Origin: Actinomadura nitritigenes
GTDB lineage: Bacteria > Actinomycetota > Actinomycetes > Streptosporangiales > Streptosporangiaceae
Reading direction: 5' to 3'
Assembly (NCBI RefSeq): GCF_017573545.1
Contig: NZ_JAGEOK010000018.1
Location: forward strand, 124,001-188,000
DNA: 64,000 nt
Shown here: positions 42,030 to 51,471 of the stretch, in pieces
Numbering within the stretch: position 1 is the first letter of the stretch
How the letters are laid out: each line of letters starts with the position of its first letter
Notes under the pieces: model-generated
What the model was told of the DNA's origin: nothing
What the model saw: only the letters and a program-made list of their open reading frames with translations
The model's database searches: none
Translations under genes and position numbers: made by a program

Positions 42030-43238
42030 CTACGGGCCGCACAGGGGGAGGCGCAGGACCATGCACGTGCCGGACGGCCGGTCGGCGATGTTCAGGGTCC
42101 CCCCGTGGGCGGCGGCGACCTGGCGGGCGATCGCGAGCCCCAGGCCGGTGCCCTCCGGCTCGCGGCTGCGCGCGTCGGGGCGGCGGTAGAACCGGTGGAA
42201 GACCGCCTCCCGCTCCTCCGGCGGGATGCCCGGCCCGTCGTCGACGACCTGGAGGACCGCCTGGCCGCCCTCGCGGGCGAGCAGCACCTCGACCCGGCTC
42301 TTCGCGTGCCGCTCGGCGTTGGACACGAGGTTGCGCAGCAGCCGCGCCAGCCGGACGGCCGACCCCTCCACCTCCAGGCCGGGCTCCAGGCGCGACGTGA
42401 CGGCGACGCCGGGTTCACGACCGGCCAGCTCGTCCTCCACGAGCCGGGTCAGGTCCACGGTGCCGGTCCTGACCGGCGCGCCCGCCTCAAGCCGGGCCAG
42501 CTCCAGCAGGTCCGAGACGATGGCGCCGAGCCGCTCGGCGTCGTCCAGCGCCGCGTGCAGGATCGCGCGCGAGTCGGACTCCGGGTCGGCGAGCGCGAGC
42601 TGCAGCCGGGTCTGCAGCCCGGTGAGCGGCCCGCGCAGGTCGTGCGAGGTGTCGGCGACCACCTGCTGCTGCCGCCGCAGGGCTTCGTGCATCGCGGCCG
42701 TCGCCCGGTGCTCGTCCTGCCGCGCGCGGTGCAGCCGGTCGTTGACCTCCTGCAGCTCGCGCGTCCGGGCGAACAGCTCCGCCTCCACTCCCTCGATCGC
42801 GGCCTCGGACGACGGTGTCTTCCCTGACCGCGCGGCGCGCAGCTGCTGGATGTAGGAGGTCACCTCCTCCACGCGGTGCAGGAGGGCGGTGACCGTGCCC
42901 TCCGGGCCGAGTAGCGGCGCGTTCCGGATGCTCCAGTACCGCTCCTCGTAGACCCCGGGCCGGTCGGCGGCCTCGACGTCGTAACGCTGCAGGGGCATGA
43001 TGTCGGTCTCGCGCTCCGCCAGCACCCGTTCCAGGGACGTCCGCACCTCGGACACACCCTGCGCGGCGGGGCCGCCGGGGAACACCTCGTAGAACAGGCG
43101 GCCGATCAGGTGCTCACGGGATTGCCCCGAGAGCCGTTCATAGGTGCAGTTGACCATCACGTACCGCAGATCGGGCGTGAGCACCGCGCAGCCGACGGGC
43201 AACGCGTCGAAGACCGCCGACAGGTCGATCTCGGCCAT
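42030..43238 (-). CDS. PAS domain sensor histidine kinase, soluble
   Basis: A 402-residue kinase without transmembrane segments. The PAS domain (about residues 5-125) includes LTPDLRYVMVNCTYERLSG. A short coiled region (residues about 145-185) leads to the HisKA site VVADTSHDLRGPLTGLQ. HATPase_c has N box LLRNLVSNAERHAKS, G1 VVDDGPGIP and G2 GTGLGLAIARQVAAAHGG. No response regulator gene is adjacent, so it is an orphan kinase. The ATG at 43238 lacks a good ribosome binding site; an in-frame ATG at 43286 is an alternative. Confidence 0.88.
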   Translation of the reverse strand: MAEIDLSAVFDALPVGCAVLTPDLRYVMVNCTYERLSGQSREHLIGRLFYEVFPGGPAAQGVSEVRTSLERVLAERETDIMPLQRYDVEAADRPGVYEERYWSIRNAPLLGPEGTVTALLHRVEEVTSYIQQLRAARSGKTPSSEAAIEGVEAELFARTRELQEVNDRLHRARQDEHRATAAMHEALRRQQQVVADTSHDLRGPLTGLQTRLQLALADPESDSRAILHAALDDAERLGAIVSDLLELARLEAGAPVRTGTVDLTRLVEDELAGREPGVAVTSRLEPGLEVEGSAVRLARLLRNLVSNAERHAKSRVEVLLAREGGQAVLQVVDDGPGIPPEEREAVFHRFYRRPDARSREPEGTGLGLAIARQVAAAHGGTLNIADRPSGTCMVLRLPLCGP

Positions 43239-43306
43239 TCCTGATACGTATCCATTTCGGGCAAACGGCCGGGAAGCCGCGGGCATCCCGGCCGCAAAAA
43301 CCCGTC

Positions 43307-45358
43307 TCAGCCGCGGACGGACGGCCCGCGGCCGCGGCGGGCCGCCCGCGCGTCGGCGGCCTCCGCCGGCTCCGGCGCCTCCGCGGCGCCCAGCTCCTCG
43401 ATCACGTCCCGCATGGCCCCGCACAGCGCGTCGATGTCGGCGACCAGCGTCGCCTCCGTGCTGACGCCCATGTTCAGCATCCCGGTCCAGCCGAGGGCGC
43501 CGACCGCGAGCGGCGCGCCCGGCCCGGTCGGGACGATCGGGTGCGCCGCGATCAGCGGGGCGCCGGCCAGCCGCGTCGGCGTGTTCGAGCCGGGGAGGTT
43601 CGTGGCGATCGCCTGGAACGTCCGGCCGCCGTACACGGCCCGCGCGAACGCGTCGTGCAGCACCGGCGGCAGCGCCCGCGACGCCCGCTGCATCACGAAG
43701 GCCGACGCCAGCGCGCGGGTCCCGGACCGCAGCCGCCGCGTCGCCGCGGCCAGCGCGCGCAGCCGCTCGACCTCCGGCATCGGCCCGTACGGCAGGTCCA
43801 CCATGACCGCCGAGGTGTGGTTGCCCTCGGGCGGCACCACCGGGCCGCCCGTCATCAGCGGCACCGCGACCCGCAGGACGCGCCCGCCCTCCGGCCCGCC
43901 CGCGGGCTGCATGACCCGGCGCAGCCCGCCGGCCAGCGCGCACAGCACCACGTCCGTCACCCGCACGCGGTGCTTGCGGGCGAGGTCGCGGATCACCGGC
44001 ATCGGCAGCCGGAACGTGCCGAACGCCCGCTCCGCGGTGCCCGTCGAGGGCAGCCGCGTCCTCTGCCGCGACTCCGCCGCCAGCTGGGCGATCCCGGTGA
44101 CCGTGCCCAGCGCGCGACGCGTCGCCGACGGCCCGGCGCCCGCGGCCGGCAGCGCGTCCGGGGGCGTCAGCAACCGCAGCACGTGCGTGATCACGCCCAT
44201 GCCGTCGGCGACGACATGGTGCATCAGGAAGATCACCGCCGAGCGGTCGGGGGCGTAGCCGCGCACCAGGATCATCCGCCACATCGGCCGGTCGCGCGGC
44301 AGCGGCTCGCTCTGCAGCACGCCGACGAGCGCGTTGAGCCCCGCGTCGCCGCCCTCCGCGAGCACCGCCTCGTGGACGTGCCAGTCCCAGTCGATCACCG
44401 GGTGCCCGACCCAGCGGCGCCGCCGCAGCCGCGACGCGGGGGACAGCCGCTGGCCCAGCCGGGGCAGCTCGTCCAGCTTCCCGCGCAGCGTCGCGATCAT
44501 GTCCTCCCGGCTCGGCGACCCGTCCGGCGCGTCGAGGAAGATCAGCCCGCCGACGTGCTGCGGCGTCCGGTCCGACTCCACCGCCAGGAAGAAGGCGTCC
44601 TCGGGCGGGACGATCGGGGGCCGCGGCCGGCCGGGGTCCCGGTCGGTCACGAGGTAGGCGAACCAGACCACGGCCAGCGCGCCCGCCGCGTCCAGCAGGT
44701 AGTGGTTGGCGGTCGCCATGATGACGTAGAGCGTCACGAAGACGTGCAGGACGCCGGCCGCCTGCAACGAGCGACGCACCTGCAGCCGCGCCAGCTCGAC
44801 GCTCACCCACAGCGCCCACGCGACGTGCAGCGACGGCATGGCCGCGAGCCGGTCGGCGTGGTCGACGACCGGGCTGCCCCACGACCCCCACGTGCCGTGC
44901 GTCAGGACGGTGTCCACGTACCCGAGGCCGGGCACGAGGCGGGGCGGCGCCACCGGCCACAGCGCGAAGCAGACCGCGCCGATCACGTTGATCAGCGCGA
45001 AGGAGTTGCGGGCGACGCGGTACCGGTCGGGCCGGCGGCGGTACAGCCAGGCCAGCGCCCACAGCGTGGTGACCAGGTAGACGGTGGCGTACTCGTAGTT
45101 CGCGACGACGGCGACGGACCGGTGCGCCGCGAGCCAGTCGTTGAGCGGCCGCTCGACGGCGATGTGCAGCGTCCGTTCCAGGTCGTGGATCTGCCGGCCG
45201 TGGTCGGCGGCGGCCGCGTGCCGGTCGCCGACGGGGACGGCCGCGGCGACGGCGTAGAGGGCGAAGAGCGACAGCCCGAACGCGAGTTCGCGCGCGAGCG
45301 GAGGGCGGCGGCCCGGGAGCCCGGAGGAGAGCGCGGAGGGGTCGGTCTCTGGTGTCAC
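43307..45358 (-). CDS. Fused PAP2-type membrane phosphatase and wax ester/triacylglycerol synthase-like acyltransferase
   Basis: A 683-residue two-domain protein. The N-terminal about 235 residues form a multi-helix PAP2/inositol-phosphotransferase-like domain with AAMPSLHVAWAL and ATANHYLLDAAGAL, the phosphatase His motifs. The C-terminal about 440 residues match WS/DGAT acyltransferases: EPLPRDRPMWRM, catalytic HHVVADG near residue 380, and NLPGSNTPTRLAGA. One protein could thus dephosphorylate a phosphatidate-like lipid and acylate the product. The GTG at 45358 with AGGAG six bases upstream is preferred over TTG 45361. It is divergent from the hopanoid operon across a 141-bp AT-rich region, so shared regulation is possible. 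Confidence 0.85.
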   Translation of the reverse strand: MTPETDPSALSSGLPGRRPPLARELAFGLSLFALYAVAAAVPVGDRHAAAADHGRQIHDLERTLHIAVERPLNDWLAAHRSVAVVANYEYATVYLVTTLWALAWLYRRRPDRYRVARNSFALINVIGAVCFALWPVAPPRLVPGLGYVDTVLTHGTWGSWGSPVVDHADRLAAMPSLHVAWALWVSVELARLQVRRSLQAAGVLHVFVTLYVIMATANHYLLDAAGALAVVWFAYLVTDRDPGRPRPPIVPPEDAFFLAVESDRTPQHVGGLIFLDAPDGSPSREDMIATLRGKLDELPRLGQRLSPASRLRRRRWVGHPVIDWDWHVHEAVLAEGGDAGLNALVGVLQSEPLPRDRPMWRMILVRGYAPDRSAVIFLMHHVVADGMGVITHVLRLLTPPDALPAAGAGPSATRRALGTVTGIAQLAAESRQRTRLPSTGTAERAFGTFRLPMPVIRDLARKHRVRVTDVVLCALAGGLRRVMQPAGGPEGGRVLRVAVPLMTGGPVVPPEGNHTSAVMVDLPYGPMPEVERLRALAAATRRLRSGTRALASAFVMQRASRALPPVLHDAFARAVYGGRTFQAIATNLPGSNTPTRLAGAPLIAAHPIVPTGPGAPLAVGALGWTGMLNMGVSTEATLVADIDALCGAMRDVIEELGAAEAPEPAEAADARAARRGRGPSVRG

Positions 45359-45499
45359 CAACCTCTCCTAACCCAAAAACTTGGTTTATACACATATATA
45401 TGATCGGTTTCGCGTTTACCGGGCGATCGACAGGGTTATGGGGACCATTGCGACCGGCAGAGCGCCGCCCCGCCCCGCGCGCCGCCCCCGAAGGAAACG
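45359..45499. promoter_or_regulatory. Divergent promoter region, PAP2-acyltransferase and hopanoid operon
   Basis: About 45370-45405 is sharply AT-rich (contains TTTATACACATATATATGAT), in contrast to all flanking sequence. A small CCAA-N4-TTGG inverted repeat lies beside it. It is the likely promoter for both directions; exact boxes are unclear. Confidence 0.5.
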
Positions 45500-46357
45500 A
45501 TGTCCATCAGCGAGCGCTTATGGAACGAGACCTACGAACGTCGGATCAGGAACCGGCTGCAGGCCCGGGAGAACTTCCCGGTGGCCGCCCGGTTCCTTCC
45601 CGCCCGGCACCGGGCGCACCTGCTCGACGTCTACGGCTACGCCCGGCTCGTCGACGACATCGGCGACGAGGCCCCGCCGGATGAGCGCGCCGGCCTGCTC
45701 GACCTCGTCGACCGCGACCTCGACCGGATCTATGCGGGCGCCGTCCCCGAGATCCCCGTCATGCGGGCGCTGGCCCGCACCGTGCACGACCGCCGGATCC
45801 CCGCGGAGCCGTTCCGGCGCCTGGTGAGCGCCAACCGCCGGGACCAGGTCGTCACCCGCTACGGGACGTTCGACGAGCTGCTGGAGTACTGCACGCTGTC
45901 GGCGGACCCCGTCGGGCACATCGTCCTGCACGTGTTCGGCGCCGCGACCCCGGCGAGGCTCCGCCTCTCCGACCGGATCTGCTCCGCGCTGCAGGTCATC
46001 GAGCACTGCCAGGACGTCGGCGAGGACCACCGCAACGGCCGGGTCTACCTGCCGGCGGACGACCTGCGCCGGTTCGGCTGCACCGAGGACGACTTCCGCG
46101 CCGCGGTGACTCCGACCCGCCTGCGCGGTGTCATCGCACTTCAGGCGGGAAGGGCAGGACGACTGCTCGCCGAAGGCGCGCCTCTCGTCCGGACCCTGCC
46201 CGGGTTCGCTCGCGCCGCCGTGGCCGGGTACGCGGCGGGCGGGTTCGCCGCCCTCGCCGCGCTGGACCGCCGCGCCTACGACGTCCTGGCCGGCCCGCCA
46301 CGCCCGGGGAAGACGCGGCTGCTCGCCGAGTGGTCGCGGATGTTGGGAAGGAGATGA
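45500..46357 (+). CDS. hpnC: Squalene synthase HpnC
   Basis: A 285-residue trans-isoprenyl diphosphate synthase-like protein of the HpnC family. With HpnD and HpnE it makes squalene from farnesyl diphosphate via presqualene diphosphate and hydroxysqualene. The first Asp-rich motif is ARLVDDIGDE; the second region is EHCQDVGEDHRNGRVYLP. HpnC is thought to convert presqualene diphosphate to hydroxysqualene. The ATG has GAAGGAAACG upstream. It is the first gene of the hopanoid operon. Confidence 0.92.
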   Translation: MSISERLWNETYERRIRNRLQARENFPVAARFLPARHRAHLLDVYGYARLVDDIGDEAPPDERAGLLDLVDRDLDRIYAGAVPEIPVMRALARTVHDRRIPAEPFRRLVSANRRDQVVTRYGTFDELLEYCTLSADPVGHIVLHVFGAATPARLRLSDRICSALQVIEHCQDVGEDHRNGRVYLPADDLRRFGCTEDDFRAAVTPTRLRGVIALQAGRAGRLLAEGAPLVRTLPGFARAAVAGYAAGGFAALAALDRRAYDVLAGPPRPGKTRLLAEWSRMLGRR

Positions 46358-46358
46358 G

Positions 46359-47219
46359 ATGGACGCAGCCGGGGCCTACCGGCACTGCGAACAGGTCGTC
46401 CGGTCGCAGGCACGCAACTTCTCGTACGGGATCCGCCTCCTGCCCCCGCCGAAACGCCGGGCGCTCAGCGCCGTCTACGCCTTCGCGCGGAGGATCGACG
46501 ACATCGGCGACGACAACGAGGCGCCTCCCGATGCGCGGCTCGCCGCGCTGGCCGCCGAGCGCGACCGGCTCGCCGACCCCGGCGCCCACCCGGACGACCC
46601 GGTGCTGGTCGCCCTGGCGGACGCGGCGCGCCGCATGCCGATCCCGCTGGAGGCGTTCGGCGAGCTCATCGACGGCTGCGAGGCCGACGTGCGGGGCGCC
46701 TCCTACGACACCTTCGACGACCTGCTCTGGTACTGCCGGTGCGTCGCCGGCTCGATCGGCCGGCTGTCGCTCGGCGTGTTCGGCACCCGCGACCCCCGGG
46801 TCGCCCGGACGCGCGCGGACGCGCTCGGCGTCGCGCTGCAGCTGACGAACATCCTGCGGGACGTCCGCGAGGACCGGCTCGGCGGCCGCGTCTACCTGCC
46901 GGCCAAGGACCTCGCGAGGTTCGGCTGCACGCTGGACCAGGACGCGTCCGGCCGGTTCACCGACCCGCCGGAGCAGCTCGCCGCCCTGGTCCGGTTCCAG
47001 GCGGAGCGCGCGGGCGAGTGGTACGCGACGGGGCTGCGGCTGCTGCCGATGCTCGACCGGCGCAGCGCCGCGTGCACGGGGACGATGGCCGGCATCTACC
47101 GGCGGCTGCTGCGGCGCATCACCGCCGACCCGGCGACCGCACTGGCGGGGCGCATGTCCCTGCCCGCCTGGGAGAAGGCGGCCGTCGCCGCGACGGCGCT
47201 CACCGGGATCCGGCGGTGA
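46359..47219 (+). CDS. hpnD: Presqualene diphosphate synthase HpnD
   Basis: A 286-residue squalene/phytoene synthase family enzyme that condenses two farnesyl diphosphates to presqualene diphosphate. The first Asp-rich motif is FARRIDDIGDD (the usual DxxxD) and the second is LTNILRDVREDRLGGRVYLP. The start at 46359, one base after the hpnC stop, follows GGGAAGGAGATG. Its stop overlaps the hpnE GTG as GTGA. Confidence 0.94.
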   Translation: MDAAGAYRHCEQVVRSQARNFSYGIRLLPPPKRRALSAVYAFARRIDDIGDDNEAPPDARLAALAAERDRLADPGAHPDDPVLVALADAARRMPIPLEAFGELIDGCEADVRGASYDTFDDLLWYCRCVAGSIGRLSLGVFGTRDPRVARTRADALGVALQLTNILRDVREDRLGGRVYLPAKDLARFGCTLDQDASGRFTDPPEQLAALVRFQAERAGEWYATGLRLLPMLDRRSAACTGTMAGIYRRLLRRITADPATALAGRMSLPAWEKAAVAATALTGIRR

Positions 47220-48547
47220 GCCCCCGGGCGAACGTCGCCGTCGTCGGCGGCGGGCTCGCCGGGATCAGCGCCGCGCTCGCGCTCCTGGAGGCGGGCGTGC
47301 GGACCACCCTCTACGAGGCGCGTCCCCGGCTCGGGGGCGCCACCCACTCCTTCGACCGCAACGGCCTCACCGTCGACAACGGGCAGCACGTCTTCCTGAA
47401 GTGCTGCACCGCCTACCGCGGGCTGCTGGACCGGCTGGACGCCCGGGACCTCGTCCGCGTCCAGGATCGCCTCGACATCCGCGTCCTCACCCCGGACGGG
47501 ACGGCCGGGAGGCTGCGCCGGGCGAAGGCGCCGGGGCCGCTGCACCTGCTGCCCGCGCTCGCCCGGTACCGGCTGCTGTCGCCGGGCGACCGGCTGCGGG
47601 CCGTCCGCGCGTCGCTGGCACTGCAGGGCCTCGACCCGCAGGACCCGGAACTGGACGGGCAGGCGATGGGCGGCTGGCTCGCCGCCCACGGCCAGCGCGA
47701 GCGGGCCCGCACCGCGCTGTGGGAGCTGTTCCTGATCTCGGCGCTGAACATCGGGGTGGACGACGCCGCGATGGGCCCCGCGACGATGGTGTGCCGGCAG
47801 GGCCTGCTCGGCCGCTCCGACGCCGCCGACATCGGCGTCCCGACCGTCCCGCTCGGCGAGCTGCACGGCTCCGTCGCGGCGAGCCGGATCGAGCGGCTCG
47901 GCGGGCGCGTCCACCTGAAGGCGAAGGTGTCGGCGGTGCACGCCGGGCCGAAGCTCGTGGTGGACGGCGAGCCGGTCGCCGCGGACGCCGTCGTCGTCGC
48001 GGTGCCGCACCGCGCGGCGGCCCCGCTCGTCCCGGCGCAGGCGTGCCCGGACCGGGACCGGTGGGCCGGCCTCGGGTCCAGCCCGATCATCAACGTGCAC
48101 GTCGTCTACGACCGGCCGGTCATGGACGTGCCGTTCGCCGCCGCCGTCGGCTCGCCCGTGCAGTGGGTGTTCGACCGCACGCAGATCAGCGGCCTCGCCC
48201 GCGGCCAGTACCTCGCGGTGTCGGTGTCGGCCGCCGACGGCTGGATCGACACGCCCGCCGCCGACGTCCGCGCCGCGTTCCTGCCCGCACTGGAACGGCT
48301 CCTCCCCGCCGCGCGGCGGGCCCGCGTCACCGACGTCTTCGTCACCCGGGAACGCCATGCGACGTTCCGCCAGAGCCCCGGCAGCGGCGCGCTGCGGCCC
48401 GCGTCCGCGACCCGGCTGCCCGGGCTCTTCCTCGCCGGCGCGTGGACCGACACGGGCTGGCCCGACACCATGGAGGGGGCAGTGCGCAGTGGACTGACCG
48501 CCGCCCGGCTGGTCCGGCGGCACCTGGACGGGGTGAGCGGCCGATGA
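47216..48547 (+). CDS. hpnE: Hydroxysqualene dehydroxylase HpnE
   Basis: A 443-residue FAD amine-oxidase-like protein. It has an N-terminal nucleotide-binding fold (VAVVGGGLAGISAALALLEAGV) and the family sequence RLGGATHSFDRNGLTVDNGQ. HpnE reduces hydroxysqualene to squalene. The C-terminal LFLAGAWTDTGWPDTMEGAV is the second FAD contact. The GTG overlaps the hpnD stop (GTGA) and its own stop overlaps the next ATG (ATGA), so the block is translated together. Confidence 0.94.
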   Translation: MSPRANVAVVGGGLAGISAALALLEAGVRTTLYEARPRLGGATHSFDRNGLTVDNGQHVFLKCCTAYRGLLDRLDARDLVRVQDRLDIRVLTPDGTAGRLRRAKAPGPLHLLPALARYRLLSPGDRLRAVRASLALQGLDPQDPELDGQAMGGWLAAHGQRERARTALWELFLISALNIGVDDAAMGPATMVCRQGLLGRSDAADIGVPTVPLGELHGSVAASRIERLGGRVHLKAKVSAVHAGPKLVVDGEPVAADAVVVAVPHRAAAPLVPAQACPDRDRWAGLGSSPIINVHVVYDRPVMDVPFAAAVGSPVQWVFDRTQISGLARGQYLAVSVSAADGWIDTPAADVRAAFLPALERLLPAARRARVTDVFVTRERHATFRQSPGSGALRPASATRLPGLFLAGAWTDTGWPDTMEGAVRSGLTAARLVRRHLDGVSGR

Positions 48548-49554
48548 CCGCCGTCCCCGGCTCGATCACCGACGGGCGCGCCCTCGTCGACGAGGCGATG
48601 CGCGCCTGCGTCGACCGCCTCGACCCGGCCAACCGCCGCGTCATCGCCTACCACCTCGGCTGGACCGACGCCGACGGCCGGCCCGCCACGGCGGGCGGCA
48701 AGGCGCTGCGCCCCGCGCTGGCGCTGCTGTCGGGACGCGCGGCCGGCGCGCCGCCGGAGCACGCCCTCCCCGGCGCCGTCGCCGTGGAGTTCGTGCACGC
48801 CTTCTCGCTGCTGCACGACGACATCATGGACGGCGACCGCACCCGCCGGCACCGCCCCGCCGCGTGGACGGTGTTCGGCGCCGCGGCCGCGATCCTCGCG
48901 GGCGACGCGCTGCTGGCGCTGTCGGAGGAGCTGCTGCTGGAGCACCACACCCGCGGTGCGCACTGGGCGGCGGAGGCGCTGACCGCCGCCACCCAGCGGC
49001 TCATCTCCGGCCAGGCCCTCGACATGGGGTTCGAGGAGCGCGCCGACGTCACCCTCGACGAGTGCCTGACGATGGCGTCCGACAAGACGGGCGCGCTGCT
49101 GGCCTGCGCCAGCTCGATCGGCGCGATGCTCGGCGAGGCGCCCGCCGAGCTGGTCACCGCCCTCACCGGGTACGGGACGGAGATGGGCCTGGCGTTCCAG
49201 CTCGTCGACGACCTGCTCGGCATCTGGGGGAGCCCGGAGACGACCGGCAAGCCGGTGCTGTCGGACCTGCGGGCCCGCAAGAAGTCGCTGCCGGTGGTCG
49301 CCGCGCTGACCGCCGGGACCGCCGACTCCGCGCGGCTGGCCGAGCTGTACGCCGCGCCCGGCGACCCCGCCGAGGCCGACCTGCGGGAGATGGCGGAGCT
49401 GGTCGAGGCCGCGGGCGGCCGCGCCTGGGCGGAGGCCGAGGCCGACCGCCGCGTCGCGCTGGCCGCCAAGTACGTGGGCGACGTGGAGATGGACGACGCG
49501 GTCCGCGCGGAGTTCCGCGACATCGCGCTCTTCGTCACCGCCCGGGACCACTGA
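48544..49554 (+). CDS. Polyprenyl diphosphate synthase, likely farnesyl diphosphate supply
   Basis: A 336-residue trans-isoprenyl diphosphate synthase. The first Asp-rich motif is SLLHDDIMDGDRTRR, and the second region is FQLVDDLLGIWGSPETTGKP, where the final Asp is replaced by Gly. This variant is common in actinomycete family members near hopanoid genes. It probably supplies farnesyl diphosphate for HpnD; the product chain length cannot be fixed from sequence alone. It lies between hpnE (4-bp overlap) and shc (51-bp gap). Confidence 0.88.
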   Translation: MTAVPGSITDGRALVDEAMRACVDRLDPANRRVIAYHLGWTDADGRPATAGGKALRPALALLSGRAAGAPPEHALPGAVAVEFVHAFSLLHDDIMDGDRTRRHRPAAWTVFGAAAAILAGDALLALSEELLLEHHTRGAHWAAEALTAATQRLISGQALDMGFEERADVTLDECLTMASDKTGALLACASSIGAMLGEAPAELVTALTGYGTEMGLAFQLVDDLLGIWGSPETTGKPVLSDLRARKKSLPVVAALTAGTADSARLAELYAAPGDPAEADLREMAELVEAAGGRAWAEAEADRRVALAAKYVGDVEMDDAVRAEFRDIALFVTARDH

Positions 49555-49605
49555 ACGACGGGACCCGCGCCGGGAAGCGGACACCGTCAGAAAGCAGGAT
49601 GCCGA

Positions 49606-51471
49606 ATGACCACGACGGAAGCCCCCGGACTCACCGAAGCGGCCGCGGCCGCCGTCGAGGCGGCCCGCGACCACCTGCTCGGCCTGCAGTCGGCCGAGGG
49701 CTGGTGGAAGGCCGAGCTGGAGACCAACGTCACCATGGACGCCGAGGACCTGCTGCTGCGCCAGTTCCTCGGCATCCGCACCGACGCCGAGACCGCCGCG
49801 GCGGCGCGCTGGATCCGCTCGCAGCAGCGCGCCGACGGGACGTGGGCGAACTTCTACGGGGGCCCGCCGGACCCGTCCACCACCATCGAGGCGTACGTCG
49901 CGCTGCGGCTCGCCGGCGACGCCCCCGGCGACGAGCACATGCGCAGGGCCGCCGCCTACGCGCGCGAGGCCGGCGGCATCGAGGGCAGCCGCGTGTTCAC
50001 CCGCATCTGGCTCGCGCTGTTCGGCCAGTGGTCCTGGGACGACCTGCCGGTGATGCCGCCGGAGCTGATGTTCCTGCCGAGCCGCGTCCCGCTGAACGTC
50101 TACAGCTGGGCGTGCTGGGCGCGGCAGACGATCGTGCCGCTGACCGTCCTCGGGTCGCTGCGCCCCGTCCGGTCGCTGCCGTTCGACCTGCCGGAGCTGC
50201 GCGCCGGCCGGCGTCCCGCGCGGAAGGCGACCGGATGGGGAAGGGCCTTCAACGCCCTGGACCGGTTCCTGCACGTCTACGAGAAGCGGCCGGTGGCGCC
50301 GCTGCGGAAGGCCGCGCTGCGGCGCGCGGCCGAGTGGATCGTCGCGCGGCAGGAGGCGGACGGCTGCTGGGGCGGCATCCAGCCGCCGTGGGTGTACTCG
50401 CTGATGGCGCTGAGCCTGCTCGGCTACGACCTCGACCATCCGGTGATGAAGCGCGGCCTCGCCGGGCTCGACCGGTTCACGATCGAGGACGGGAAGGGCC
50501 GCCGCCTCGAGGCGTGCCAGTCGCCGGTGTGGGACACCGTCCTCGCGATGAACGCGCTGTCGGACGCGGGCGCGCCCGCCGGCGACCCGGCGCTGCTGCG
50601 CGCGGCCCGCTGGGTCGTGGGCGAGGAGATCCGCGGGCCGGGGGACTGGTCGGTGCGGCGCCCGGACCTGCCGCCGGGCGGCTGGGCGTTCGAGTTCGAC
50701 AACGACCTGTACCCCGACACCGACGACACCGCCGAGGCGATCCTCGCGCTGCGCCGCTCCGGGCTGCCCGAGGCCCGCGGGCCGATCGACCGGGCCGTCC
50801 GCTGGATGGCGGGGATGGCGTCGCGGGACGGCGGGTTCGCCGCCTTCGACGCCGACAACACCCAGGAGCTGTGCACCAAGCTGCCGTTCTGCGACTTCGG
50901 CGCCGTCATCGACCCGCCGTCGGCGGACGTCACCGCGCACGTGGTCGAGGCCCTCGCCAAGGAGGGGCACGCGGAGTCGCCCGTCACCAAGCGGGCGGTG
51001 GTGTGGCTGCTGAAGGCGCAGGAGGCGGACGGGTCGTGGTTCGGCCGGTGGGGCGCCAACCACGTCTACGGCACGGGCGGCGCGGTGCCCGCGCTGATCG
51101 CCGCGGGCGTCCGCCCGGACAAGCCGCCGATCCGCCGCGCCGTCGCCTGGCTGGAGCACCACCAGAACCCCGACGGCGGCTGGGGCGAGGACCTGCGCTC
51201 CTACGACGACCCGGCCTGGATCGGGCGCGGCACGTCCACCCCCTCGCAGACGGCCTGGGCGCTGCTGGCGCTGCTCGCGGCGGGCGAGCGCTCACCGGCG
51301 GTCGAGGCCGGGGTCCGCTGGCTCGTCGACCACCAGCGCCCGGACGGCACGTGGGACGAGGACCAGTTCACCGGCACCGGCTTCCCCGGCGACTTCTACA
51401 TCAACTACCACCTGTACCGGCTGGTGTTCCCGATCAGCGCCCTCGGCCGCTACCTGGGGCGGGACCGGTGA
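49606..51471 (+). CDS. shc: Squalene-hopene cyclase
   Basis: A 621-residue class II triterpene cyclase that converts squalene to hopene/hopanol. The acid motif DTDDTAE that protonates squalene lies near residue 371. QW-type repeats occur along both alpha-barrel domains (for example QSAEGWWKAELE near the start and QEADGSWFGRWGANHVYGT). ACQSPVWDTVLA and DNTQELCTKLPFCDFG are typical. Length is normal. Its GTGA overlap with the next gene shows tight coupling. It acts at the membrane surface. Confidence 0.96.
   Translation: MTTTEAPGLTEAAAAAVEAARDHLLGLQSAEGWWKAELETNVTMDAEDLLLRQFLGIRTDAETAAAARWIRSQQRADGTWANFYGGPPDPSTTIEAYVALRLAGDAPGDEHMRRAAAYAREAGGIEGSRVFTRIWLALFGQWSWDDLPVMPPELMFLPSRVPLNVYSWACWARQTIVPLTVLGSLRPVRSLPFDLPELRAGRRPARKATGWGRAFNALDRFLHVYEKRPVAPLRKAALRRAAEWIVARQEADGCWGGIQPPWVYSLMALSLLGYDLDHPVMKRGLAGLDRFTIEDGKGRRLEACQSPVWDTVLAMNALSDAGAPAGDPALLRAARWVVGEEIRGPGDWSVRRPDLPPGGWAFEFDNDLYPDTDDTAEAILALRRSGLPEARGPIDRAVRWMAGMASRDGGFAAFDADNTQELCTKLPFCDFGAVIDPPSADVTAHVVEALAKEGHAESPVTKRAVVWLLKAQEADGSWFGRWGANHVYGTGGAVPALIAAGVRPDKPPIRRAVAWLEHHQNPDGGWGEDLRSYDDPAWIGRGTSTPSQTAWALLALLAAGERSPAVEAGVRWLVDHQRPDGTWDEDQFTGTGFPGDFYINYHLYRLVFPISALGRYLGRDR

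Noticed and set aside
43541..45403. A 620-codon plus-strand frame opposite the PAP2-acyltransferase gene
   Set aside because: His/Arg/Gln-rich shadow without motifs; the minus strand has clear catalytic motifs in order.
45370..45405. AT-rich island as a replication origin
   Set aside because: It is short, lacks DnaA-box clusters and lies between two divergent genes, so a promoter is the simpler explanation.
48106..51162. A 1,018-codon minus-strand frame opposite hpnE, polyprenyl synthase and shc
   Set aside because: Composition is typical GC-rich shadow sequence with no domains, and the plus strand carries well-recognised enzymes throughout.
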